DNA of 64,000 bases from Prochlorococcus sp. AG-402-M15 (GCA_003216615.1 QCIP01000003.1:112949-176948); one strand, 5' to 3'; shown: positions 58,217 through 64,000, counted from the first letter of the stretch. Made by a program: numbers and translations. Notes: generated by a model not told the origin, from the letters alone.

Positions 58217-59128
58217 ATGAGAAAAATTAAATTATTGATTATCCTTTCTTTATTAACAGATCTTTTCTTTTTTAATAAGCAAATCCAGGCAAATACAGTA
58301 TCTCCTGAAGTTCATAAATCATGTCTGCAAGCAAAAGATTATAAAGGATGTATTAAAGCCAACGCATCAAAAAGTGATACTCAAATTACAAATAGAAATC
58401 CTTATGAAAAGTGCAAAATGAATACTGGTAGAGTTGGAATCCTTACAGCATATACGCCAGATGGAATATATGTTTTTGGGGAATCAATTGACGGTAGTTT
58501 AAAAGAAGGTGATATCGTTACTATTCCAATCAATGGATGTCCTGGAGAGACAAAATTTTACCCAATAATAAGAAACGGTAAAAGAACTAATGTTCGAGTA
58601 AGTTTTTATTCCAAAAACGATCCTTTTACTGAAGAACATACAAAAAACATTCTTGAAAATAGAAAATCAAGTATTTTATCTTTTCATGAGGAACGAATAA
58701 AAAAAGGAGCTGACAAGGTTTTCATCGATAATTCTTATTTTGCAATAAATGGCATCAATAAACATACCTTTTCTCAATGTTCAGTCCTAAGAGAAAGTCC
58801 TGAATTAATATCTCTATTGCAAAAATGGGAAGATACTAATTCTTTAGCTGAGATGGGAATGACCAGACTTGATTGGTGTAAAAGATTTACCCAAAAGTTC
58901 CAAATTAAAAATGATGGGAAAAGATATTTGAATGTTCTTTGGCCTTTTTATAGAGAGCAATCAGGGATTAGAACTAACTATCTTCAGAAAGTCAAAATTG
59001 ACTGCATAGATCGGACGTTTGATGGCGAAAAAGATGGTAGACCTTGGAGAAGCTTTGATTCTGAGGAAGGGAAAAATATGGCTCTTTTAGATGACTTATG
59101 TAAATCAGAGAAATTGAGTAAAAGTTAA
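58217..59128 (+). CDS. Secreted CxxAxDYxGC protein (303 aa); cargo of C7
   Basis: Signal peptide (LLIILSLLTDLFFFNKQIQA), motif VHKSCLQAKDYKGCIKANAS, then a long exported domain with Cys-rich segments (YEKCKMNTGRVG, INGCPGETKFYPI, TFSQCSVLRESPEL, LDWCKRFTQKFQ, IDCIDRTFDGE). It is 4 bp after the 57658 gene, so the two are one operon. Perhaps a disulfide-rich periplasmic factor; no enzyme motif. Confidence 0.65.
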   Translation: MRKIKLLIILSLLTDLFFFNKQIQANTVSPEVHKSCLQAKDYKGCIKANASKSDTQITNRNPYEKCKMNTGRVGILTAYTPDGIYVFGESIDGSLKEGDIVTIPINGCPGETKFYPIIRNGKRTNVRVSFYSKNDPFTEEHTKNILENRKSSILSFHEERIKKGADKVFIDNSYFAINGINKHTFSQCSVLRESPELISLLQKWEDTNSLAEMGMTRLDWCKRFTQKFQIKNDGKRYLNVLWPFYREQSGIRTNYLQKVKIDCIDRTFDGEKDGRPWRSFDSEEGKNMALLDDLCKSEKLSKS

Positions 59129-59260
59129 ATCTCATTAATCTCTTAAAAATACTTGTAGTTACTCCCTAGCTACCCTTCTGGCTACCTTTTCTTATGTGAG
59201 ACTGTAAACATTAAAAAAGAGACTATAAGAAAGTCTCTAGTATCACTTTGTTTTTAAGAG

Positions 59261-59306
59261 TCGGGGCGACAGGATTCGAACATGCGACCTAGTGCTCCCA
59301 AAGCAC
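59261..59306 (-). pseudogene. tRNA-Pro(UGG) 3' fragment R12
   Basis: One change (ACATGCG for ACCTGCG). Its 5' side shares TGTCGCAAATTGCGTA and CAAGTGAGGCTATAGC (as complements or direct) with R14, so the flanks of these two copies have a common origin. Confidence 0.88.
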
Positions 59307-59463
59307 CCAGTACGCAATTTGCGACAGTACCCACAAGAAACAAGTGAGGCTATAGCTTATGAGTTGGTATGACTAGAATTAATATGAGTCTCAATATTGA
59401 CCCATATACAGCAAGGTATGGCACAGATATGCAAATAATCGCTAAATAATCGCTAAGCTACAA

Positions 59464-59486
59464 CCTAGTGCTCCGTAGGCACCTGG
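59464..59486. repeat. Variant core site beside C8 arms
   Basis: CCTAGTGC TCCGTAG GCACCTGG: the two stem arms of the tRNA-Pro anticodon region are kept but the 7-base centre is changed (TCCGTAG instead of TCCCAAA). It lies 7 bases from the arm pair. Confidence 0.5.
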
Positions 59487-59511
59487 TCTAATCAATTTAT
59501 AGTGGTTCTGA

Positions 59512-59553
59512 TTGACAGTCGATCTAACATAGAGGGATAAAACCCTCTTTTTT
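59512..59553 (+). promoter_or_regulatory. Recurrent promoter/hairpin element, copy E6 (best copy)
   Basis: TTGACAGTCGATCTAACATA then GAGGGATAAAACCCTCTTTT and TT. TTGACA is the -35 consensus; GATAAA, 18 bases on, is a -10 match. AGAGGG / CCCTCT with an ATAAAA loop and T-run is also a full terminator. The combination would stop upstream transcripts and start a new one. Confidence 0.7.
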
Positions 59554-59554
59554 A

Positions 59555-59614
59555 ATGGATAAAAGATTTATCGCTGCAAAGATATTGACCCTAATTATTT
59601 CTTTGTTTGGGTAA
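59555..59614 (+). CDS. Leader peptide (19 aa)
   Basis: MDKRFIAAKILTLIISLFG then TAA, overlapping nothing but ending exactly at the ATG of the next gene (TAAATG). It starts directly after element E6. It resembles a short upstream ORF that could couple or attenuate translation; a truncated signal peptide is another reading. Confidence 0.4.
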   Translation: MDKRFIAAKILTLIISLFG

Positions 59615-60193
59615 ATGAAACGCTTACTTCTAATACCAATTCTGTTATTAACTAGTTGCTCTTTTGCAGAAAAGGATCTATCTCAAAGAGTTGAGCTTTG
59701 GAATGGTATTAAAGCTGGAATAAACATTGAAGAATTAAAAAAAGTTTTGGGTGGAGACACCTCTTGCAATCAAGTAACAGATTGGTTTGATAAACCTATT
59801 GATGGTGAGTTTATTTGCTGGAGAAAATATCCTGAGGTCTCAGTTGGTAATGAAAAAGGCGAGGTAGGGGTATCTATAAAAAATAATATTGTTAATGAAA
59901 TTTGGATAACATTTAATTTACAAAGTAAATGTCTAGAAAACAATGAAACCATAAGATATGGTGATCAAAATAATCCTTGTTTTATAGCATTAGAAAGAAG
60001 AATTTCTAAAAGTATTGAAAATGCAAAGAAAATACTCTCTGCTAAATATGGAGAAATTGTCCAAGTTCCGTCTCTATTCAATGATGACAAAATATATTAT
60101 GGATGGATATCTGAAGGCAAAATAATAAGAATTAGACGACCTGATCTTGGTGTCTGGTCAATATTTTATTCAGTAAACGAATCACCTCTTTAG
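59615..60193 (+). CDS. Probable lipoprotein, unknown (192 aa); cargo of C8
   Basis: MKRLLLIPILLLTSCSFAEK: a signal sequence with a lipobox (LTSC), so probably lipid-anchored. The mature part has ELWNGIKAGINIEELKKVLG, GEFICWRKYPEVSVGNEKGE, VNEIWITFNLQSKCLENNET and a C-terminal helix-strand region. The beginning ATGAAACGCTTACTTCT is shared with several cassette genes. Confidence 0.65.
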   Translation: MKRLLLIPILLLTSCSFAEKDLSQRVELWNGIKAGINIEELKKVLGGDTSCNQVTDWFDKPIDGEFICWRKYPEVSVGNEKGEVGVSIKNNIVNEIWITFNLQSKCLENNETIRYGDQNNPCFIALERRISKSIENAKKILSAKYGEIVQVPSLFNDDKIYYGWISEGKIIRIRRPDLGVWSIFYSVNESPL

Positions 60194-60201
60194 TTAAAGA
60201 A

Positions 60202-60540
60202 ATGAACAATTCAATAATAAAGGCACTTTTATTTGTTATTGCAATAGGCACTTCAATAATGGCTGTTGAACTAGTGCCTATTTCTAGACAAGCCTATTTG
60301 TTTAACTTATGTAGAGACTACAATGCTTGGTGGAACGAATCTAGGTTGTTAGCAGACTGGTATCAAAGTGGCAATACAGAAAAAGAAGAAGAATTTAGTA
60401 AAGCAGTAGCAAAATCAAACTATTATTTGCAAAAGATATACAAAGAGCTAAATATAAATGCAACTCTGCATGGGCAAGAAGCATCATATAAGTTTTGTGA
60501 GAGGATTGGCTTTGATTGGTTTGTTGATGTGGTTGATTAA
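60202..60540 (+). CDS. Secreted or anchored helical protein (112 aa); cargo of C8
   Basis: N-terminal hydrophobic segment (IIKALLFVIAIGTSIMAVEL), then helices with FNLCRDYNAWWNESRLLADW and SYKFCERIGFDWFVDVVD; two Cys. It follows the lipoprotein gene after 8 bp, probably co-transcribed. Right after its stop ATGAACGCTTAATACTTACC is a decayed MKRLLL gene start. Confidence 0.6.
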   Translation: MNNSIIKALLFVIAIGTSIMAVELVPISRQAYLFNLCRDYNAWWNESRLLADWYQSGNTEKEEEFSKAVAKSNYYLQKIYKELNINATLHGQEASYKFCERIGFDWFVDVVD

Positions 60541-60702
60541 ATGAACGCTTAATACTTACCACGTTATGAGCGATTAATGCAGCAAGGTTATGCAAGGTAT
60601 AGCGAATAATCGCTATATAATCGCTAAGTCTTATTTTTCTTATAGTTGGCAATAAAAAAGAGAGTCTGGGAAACTCTCTTGTATGAATTGGTTTTTAAAT
60701 GG

Positions 60703-60748
60703 TCGGGGCGACAGGATTCGAACCTGCGACCTAGTGCTCCCAAAGGAC
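60703..60748 (-). pseudogene. tRNA-Pro(UGG) 3' fragment R13
   Basis: One change in the anticodon stem (CAAAGGAC instead of CAAAGCAC). Class A flank with the AGAGAGTTTCCCAGACTCTCT terminator on its 3' side. Confidence 0.88.
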
Positions 60749-60952
60749 TCGATCTATCAAATGAGATTTACTTGTAAGCCTAGTTATAGTCTTAATTGTC
60801 TAAAGATAGTGGAACTAGTTTGAGACTAAATATAAGTATATCTTCGAAGATTTTATAAGGTATTTATAGATCCTAGATCCCCCTACAGATCCCCCCTCTC
60901 TACGACAAAGTACTCTCCGTTAAATATATCGGAAATTTGATAGTTTTTTTAG

Positions 60953-60991
60953 GAAGTCGATCTAACACAAGGGATAACTAGCTTCTTTTTT
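60953..60991 (+). promoter_or_regulatory. Recurrent element, decayed copy E7
   Basis: AGGAAGTCGATCTAACACAA then GGGATAACTAGCTTC and six T. GTCGATCTAACA and GGGATAA are kept; the TTGACA and hairpin are damaged. It precedes the decayed gene at 61000. Confidence 0.45.
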
Positions 60992-60999
60992 GCGTAAAG

Positions 61000-61155
61000 A
61001 TTTTTAATACCTTTTTTTGCTGCTATCTCATTACCCACTTCTGTTAATGCAAATGTAGATCCAGAAGTTCATAAAAATTTTCTCTCGTAAAGGATTACAT
61101 AGGATGCGTTAAGTTTAAATCTGTTCAAAATTCAATAAAAATAGATAAAGTTTGA
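61000..61155 (+). pseudogene. Decayed CxxAxDYxGC secreted protein
   Basis: No start. IPFFAAISLPTSVNA resembles a signal peptide, then NVDPEVHKNFLS and a stop; one base out of frame it continues KDYIGCVKFKSVQNS. This is the same motif as in the 58217 and 61193 proteins, broken by a 1-base deletion and substitution of the first Cys. Confidence 0.5.
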
Positions 61156-61192
61156 ATTTATATTGAAATAATATTTTCCCACCTTATGTAGA

Positions 61193-62257
61193 ATGTTTAA
61201 AAACAGTTTTAAATTAGTGAAAAAAATAATCTTTCCTTTTTTGGCTTGTATTGCATTACCAACAACTATTCATGCAAATGTTGATTCCAAAGTTGCTGAG
61301 TTTTGTTTGAAGGCCGCGGACTTTAATGGTTGCGTTGAAAGTATGTCTGGAACGAAAAAAAATAATCCATCTCCTAAATCTGAATACGATAATGCCTTAG
61401 TTCATCTTGCATCCCTTGATACTTCTTCTGCAATGAAGTCTATTAATTTATTTATTAAGGACAACCCAATGTCTAAAGAAGCTTACCTCGTAAGAAGTAT
61501 AATTTACAGTTATGACTTAACTTTTGATGGTAAAACAACCTTCATAAAAAAAGCAATACGTGATTTAGATAAAGCAATAGAAATAGATGACAATTACTCT
61601 TATGCTTATGCAATAAGGGCAGACAATCATTTCTATATAGGAAATACAAATCAAGCTAAAAGAGATATCGAAAAAGCAATTGATTTAGCTCCAAATCACC
61701 CTCATACAAATCATCTCAGAGGTCATATTTATAAGAGTATTGGTCTTGAATTTTTAGAAAAAAAGAAGTATGAACTAGCTATATATAATGGTAGAGAAGC
61801 ACAAGATAGTTTTGAAACAGCCCTTAAAAACCATAAACCAGATAACCAAAATTTGATAATGAAAAGGTTTTTCCCTTTTGGTTTAACTTATTACATACAT
61901 ACTGCTCTAGGTGATACACAGTTGGATCTACTTTTTAGCTCTTACAGGGGAATAGAAAAGAAAGGAGAAGGTGGGGGTGATGAAGCAAAGAAAAGTCTTA
62001 TTGATGCAATAAATCATTATTCAAATGCAATCATAAGTTCTCCAACTAAGAAAGAAACCGATAAATATGCCTTAGACACAAAAGATAAAGGAGGAATTGT
62101 GCACACTAACATAAGTGATATTTATTTATGGAGAGGGAACGCATATCAATTATCTAATTCTTCTAGTGACCAAAATAAAGCATGCGAAGATTGGGAAAAA
62201 TCGAAAAAATTAGGCAATAAAGAAGCAATTAGTTCTTTCAGAAATGCTAAATGTTGA
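61193..62257 (+). CDS. Secreted TPR protein with CxxAxDYxGC motif (354 aa); cargo of C9
   Basis: Signal peptide (KKIIFPFLACIALPTTIHA), then VAEFCLKAADFNGCVESMSG, then tetratricopeptide-like repeats (YLVRSIIYSYDLTFDGK, AIRDLDKAIEIDDNYSYAYA, QAKRDIEKAIDLAPNHPHTN) and a closing CEDWEKSKKLGNKEAISSFR. TPRs give a protein-binding surface, so this may be a periplasmic scaffold. Same family motif as the C7 proteins. Confidence 0.75.
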   Translation: MFKNSFKLVKKIIFPFLACIALPTTIHANVDSKVAEFCLKAADFNGCVESMSGTKKNNPSPKSEYDNALVHLASLDTSSAMKSINLFIKDNPMSKEAYLVRSIIYSYDLTFDGKTTFIKKAIRDLDKAIEIDDNYSYAYAIRADNHFYIGNTNQAKRDIEKAIDLAPNHPHTNHLRGHIYKSIGLEFLEKKKYELAIYNGREAQDSFETALKNHKPDNQNLIMKRFFPFGLTYYIHTALGDTQLDLLFSSYRGIEKKGEGGGDEAKKSLIDAINHYSNAIISSPTKKETDKYALDTKDKGGIVHTNISDIYLWRGNAYQLSNSSSDQNKACEDWEKSKKLGNKEAISSFRNAKC

Positions 62258-62448
62258 TATTCAAAGATACAAAGAAAGAAAATATTTCCTAATTGGGTTA
62301 AAACGGTCAAATACCGCTATGAATTAATCATTATTTGGGGATCTTCGAAGATCCTAGATCCCCCTACAGATCCCTTTTGGCTTATGAGACTGATAGATAA
62401 TAAAAAAGCGAGTTGAGAGACTCGCTAGTATAACTTGGTTTTTAAGAG

Positions 62449-62494
62449 TCGGGGCGACAGGATTCGAACCTGCGACCTAGTGCTCCCAAAGCAC
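62449..62494 (-). pseudogene. tRNA-Pro(UGG) 3' fragment R14
   Basis: Exact copy, minus strand, with class A flank and AGCGAGTCTCTCAACTCGCT terminator on the 3' side. It is the last copy in the window. Confidence 0.9.
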
Positions 62495-62651
62495 CCGCTA
62501 CGCAAAATGCGACAGCCCCCATGAGAAACAAGTGAGGCTATAGCTAGTTAATTGGTATTAAAAGAAAATTTATGAGTCTTAAAAAGTAGAAAGATATAGC
62601 AAGGTGGTGCATAAATAAGCAAAATCTCGCTCAAATCTCGCTCACTTACGA

Positions 62652-62684
62652 CCTAGTGCCCTATGAGCACTAGATCGCAGATTT
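62652..62684 (+). repeat. Variant core with partial tRNA-like sequence beside C10 arms
   Basis: CCTAGTGC CCTATGA GCACTAG then ATCGCAGATT. Apart from the 7-base centre and two changes it matches the tRNA-Pro fragment GTGC(TTTGGGA)GCACTAGGTCGCAGGTT, in plus orientation. It lies next to the arm pair. Confidence 0.55.
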
Positions 62685-62698
62685 CTTATGAATAAGAA

Positions 62699-62722
62699 TT
62701 GACATTAGATTTAAAATGAGGA
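62699..62722 (+). promoter_or_regulatory. Recurrent promoter element, copy E8 (no hairpin)
   Basis: TTGACATTAGATTTAAAATG: TTGACA and TAGAT..AAA remain, the terminator hairpin does not. The downstream start codon is 3 bases on; GAGGAGAA between them could serve as ribosome site for the 62738 start. Confidence 0.45.
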
Positions 62723-62725
62723 GAA

Positions 62726-63754
62726 ATGTCATTTTTGATGAGTGAAAAAAATAAAAGAGCTGAATATTTTTTTCCAACAGAATTATTTGCGGTGGGTAAC
62801 AAATACAGTAGAAATGATATTAATCAGAGATTAGAAAAAGTTACTATAGATGGATGGGAAGGTATAACTGAATTTTTAAATTGTTTTGCTTTAGTTGTAA
62901 CTCTTGAAAAAACAGATAAACCAAAAAATCAAAAGTACAAAGATTTTTTCAAAAACAGAAAAGAATTTTTCTGGGAAAGTCAGCAACCAAAAAGTATAGG
63001 AGGTAGAAAAAATAAATTTGGATCACCAAATTCATCACACATGATTTGCTTATTAAGTAATCAAAAACCTTCAATATTGTTTGCAAGAATAGTTGGTAAG
63101 TCTAAAGGGAAAACTAACAAATTTATTTATTGCGGAGAATTAGATGTAGAGAGTTTTGATAATGGTGCAAATGACTTAAGACCATTTGGAGTGAAATTCA
63201 TAACTAAGGAAATACCAAAAGAAATTCCTTTAGATTTATCAGATTTAATAAATTGGAAACCTGAAAATAATTCCTCTCTGGTTGAAGCTGAGAACCTTGC
63301 AAGTACACATGTAGTAGATAGTGAGGCAGATGAAAATGAATCTGAAGGTCAGGGAATAATAAATAACCAACAACTTAAAAAAGCTATAGAAAATTATGCG
63401 ATGGAAAAAGCTTTTGAGCATTATAAATCTCAGGGTTATAAGACATCTGACGTTTCTTATAAAAAAAATAAAGGGTATGACATTGAGTGTGAGAAGCCAG
63501 GCTCAACAAAGTTTGTGGAGGTCAAAGGGAGTCATAAAAATGGTTGGTGTGTATTAGTAACTGCAAATGAAGTTGATACTGCAAAGAAAAAACCTGTAGA
63601 TCTATTTATCGTGAATCAAATAAGGTATCAATGGATTGATGATGAATTTAAATGTTACGAAGGAGAAATTAGAATTATTTCACCTTGGAAACCAAAATCA
63701 AATAAGTCTTCTTTAAAGGAAATTAGTTATAAGTTCTGCCCAGAAAAAAAATGA
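62726..63754 (+). CDS. DUF3427-like plus DUF3883 protein, probable defence nuclease; cargo of C10
   Basis: 342 residues. The N-terminal half (YFFPTELFAVGNKYSRNDIN, GITEFLNCFALVVTLEK, WESQQPKSIGGRKNKFG, IVGKSKGKTNKFIYCGEL) resembles the DUF3427 domain linked to restriction helicases. The C-terminal part (AIENYAMEKAFEHYKSQGYK, NKGYDIECEKPGSTKFVEVK, GVCV-like then VTANEVDTAKKKPVDLFIV) is DUF3883, a PD-(D/E)xK nuclease-like fold: D in GYDIE, then EVK. ATG 62738 behind GAGGAG is an alternative start. ATGA overlap with the next gene. Confidence 0.75.
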   Translation: MSFLMSEKNKRAEYFFPTELFAVGNKYSRNDINQRLEKVTIDGWEGITEFLNCFALVVTLEKTDKPKNQKYKDFFKNRKEFFWESQQPKSIGGRKNKFGSPNSSHMICLLSNQKPSILFARIVGKSKGKTNKFIYCGELDVESFDNGANDLRPFGVKFITKEIPKEIPLDLSDLINWKPENNSSLVEAENLASTHVVDSEADENESEGQGIINNQQLKKAIENYAMEKAFEHYKSQGYKTSDVSYKKNKGYDIECEKPGSTKFVEVKGSHKNGWCVLVTANEVDTAKKKPVDLFIVNQIRYQWIDDEFKCYEGEIRIISPWKPKSNKSSLKEISYKFCPEKK

Positions 63755-64000
63755 AACGTATAAGACTTTCAGAGCTAAAGAAATATAAAAATACAATTTT
63801 GTATTTTATTGTTGTTTTCTTTGTATTAGCTGTTGTGCAAGTCCCTGCAATTTTAGTAATTACTCCTTTTTTAGTTGGAGCCTATTTTACTTGGGCATTA
63901 ATAGATCATTTATTTTTTAAACCAAATAGAGAAAGAAAAGAAAAACTTAGAGAACAAAAATTACTAGAGGAAACTACAAAGAATTTTGAAAAATTTGAGA
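63751..64000 (+). CDS. Membrane protein, 3' end outside the window
   Basis: ATG overlaps the stop of the DUF3883 gene (ATGA), so the two are translationally coupled. The visible 83 residues have a basic start (MKRIRLSELKKYK), two transmembrane helices (FIVVFFVLAVVQVPAILVI and TPFLVGAYFTWALIDHLFF), then a charged coiled coil (REKLREQKLLEETTKNFE). It may anchor the nuclease or be the second part of the same defence system; inference. Confidence 0.7.
   Translation, partial: MKRIRLSELKKYKNTILYFIVVFFVLAVVQVPAILVITPFLVGAYFTWALIDHLFFKPNRERKEKLREQKLLEETTKNFEKFE

Larger units (their letters stand above)
56816..59306 (-). mobile_element. tRNA-Pro cassette C7 (GCTACCC arms)
   Basis: Between R11 and R12, both minus-oriented. 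Arms: GCTACCCC at 56988 and 57000 (5' side of R11), GCTACC at 59169 and 59181 (3' side of R12), 12-bp period at both ends. Class A flank beside R12. Cargo on the plus strand: a two-helix protein and two secreted CxxAxDYxGC proteins. Confidence 0.75.
59261..60748 (-). mobile_element. tRNA-Pro cassette C8 (TCGCTAA arms)
   Basis: Between R12 and R13. Arms: TCGCTAAATAATCGCTAA at 59439 and 59450 beside R12; TCGCTA at 60610 and 60621 with an inverted AGCGATTAA at 60569 beside R13; 11-bp period. This is the complement of the C3 arms. Both ends also carry AGCAAGGT.ATGCA. Cargo on the plus strand, led by element E6 and a leader ORF. Confidence 0.75.
60703..62494 (-). mobile_element. tRNA-Pro cassette C9 (GATCCCCC arms)
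   Basis: Between R13 and R14. Arms GATCCCCC at 60876 and 60888, and GATCCCCC / GATCCC at 62357 and 62369; 12-bp period. Beside each arm set is the palindrome ATCTTCGAAGAT or TCTTCGAAGA (60841, 62341). Class A flank beside R14. Cargo: a decayed secreted gene and a secreted TPR protein. Confidence 0.75.
62449..64000 (-). mobile_element. tRNA-Pro cassette C10 (TCTCGCTC arms), runs off the window
   Basis: Starts at R14. Arms TCTCGCTCAAA / TCTCGCTCA at 62625 and 62636 (11-bp period), preceded by AGCAAGGTGGTGCATAAA, as in C8. Cargo: element E8, a DUF3427-like/DUF3883 protein and a membrane protein. The other end is outside the window, so matched arms cannot be shown. Confidence 0.6.

Noticed and set aside
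59512..59553. Element E6 as a riboswitch
   Set aside because: It is only about 42 bases, with one simple hairpin; there is no room for a ligand-binding fold.
42863..62494. The tRNA-Pro copies as working tRNA genes
   Set aside because: None has the 5' acceptor strand or D arm; only the 3' half from the anticodon arm on is present.
42863..62494. CRISPR array
   Set aside because: Repeats are 46-base tRNA pieces separated by 0.4-4.9 kb of genes, not short regular spacers, and no cas gene is present.
42863..62494. Classical integron with attC sites
   Set aside because: No integron integrase; cassettes carry promoters and genes on both strands; boundaries are tRNA fragments with arm repeats, not attC hairpins.

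Overview
The window looks like a high-light Prochlorococcus chromosome. It is AT-rich, has many high-light-inducible (HLIP) genes, DUF3764, DUF2839 and DUF3303 genes and a Ycf66-type gene, and contains dozens of very short conserved-looking membrane proteins. This assignment rests on gene content read by eye, not on a database search. No complete tRNA gene and no rRNA was found.

Layout. 1-9956 is core housekeeping sequence: the pntB 3' end, a YheT-type hydrolase, a thioredoxin-like ferredoxin, dxr, cysS, polA, an efflux adaptor and ychF. 9957-17300 mixes small membrane proteins, a three-gene hli cluster, a secreted cupin, selO and a sodium-dependent transporter. 17400-31500 is an accessory stretch of tiny genes, candidate small RNAs and several broken genes. 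31600-42700 carries a zinc-ribbon protein, a PrsW-like protease, an M48 protease, an RluF/RsuA-type pseudouridine synthase, secreted proteins, a near-identical second copy of the hli cluster and a DsrE-like protein.

42800-64000 is the most striking part. Ten intact copies of the 3' half of a tRNA-Pro(UGG) gene lie here (a further good copy is at 31633), pointing right from 42863 to 54282 and left from 56816 to 62494. Successive copies bound compact gene cassettes. Just inside each end of a cassette sits a pair or triplet of short direct repeats with 11- or 12-bp period. The repeat core differs between cassettes but matches at the two ends of the same cassette: GCCGTCAAA, GTGCCC, TAGCGATTA, GCCCCTCC, GCTACCC, GATCCCCC. 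This is what serial insertion of tRNA-targeted elements of the tycheposon type would leave, with the short repeats acting as arm-type recombinase sites. No recombinase gene is visible in the window, so the cassettes look non-autonomous. Older, decayed tRNA-Pro relics at 29605, 35649 and 39246 suggest the same process built the preceding region.

Cargo by cassette: a membrane protein (C1); a secreted protein plus an NTF2-like protein (C2); an arsenate module arsR / gap / arsJ / pstS with ArsR-like operators at both promoters (C3); a helical-repeat protein plus a PspC/SHOCT protein (C4); a PLD-like/Ski2-type helicase, probably defence (C5); a secreted heptad-repeat protein (C6); a Ycf66-J-domain fusion and neighbours (C0); secreted CxxAxDYxGC proteins (C7); secreted proteins behind a leader peptide (C8); a secreted TPR protein (C9); and a DUF3427-like/DUF3883 probable nuclease with a membrane partner (C10). 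A recurrent element, TTGACAGTCGATCTAA followed by an AGAGGG/CCCTCT hairpin and a T-run, precedes many cargo genes and looks like a combined promoter and insulator.
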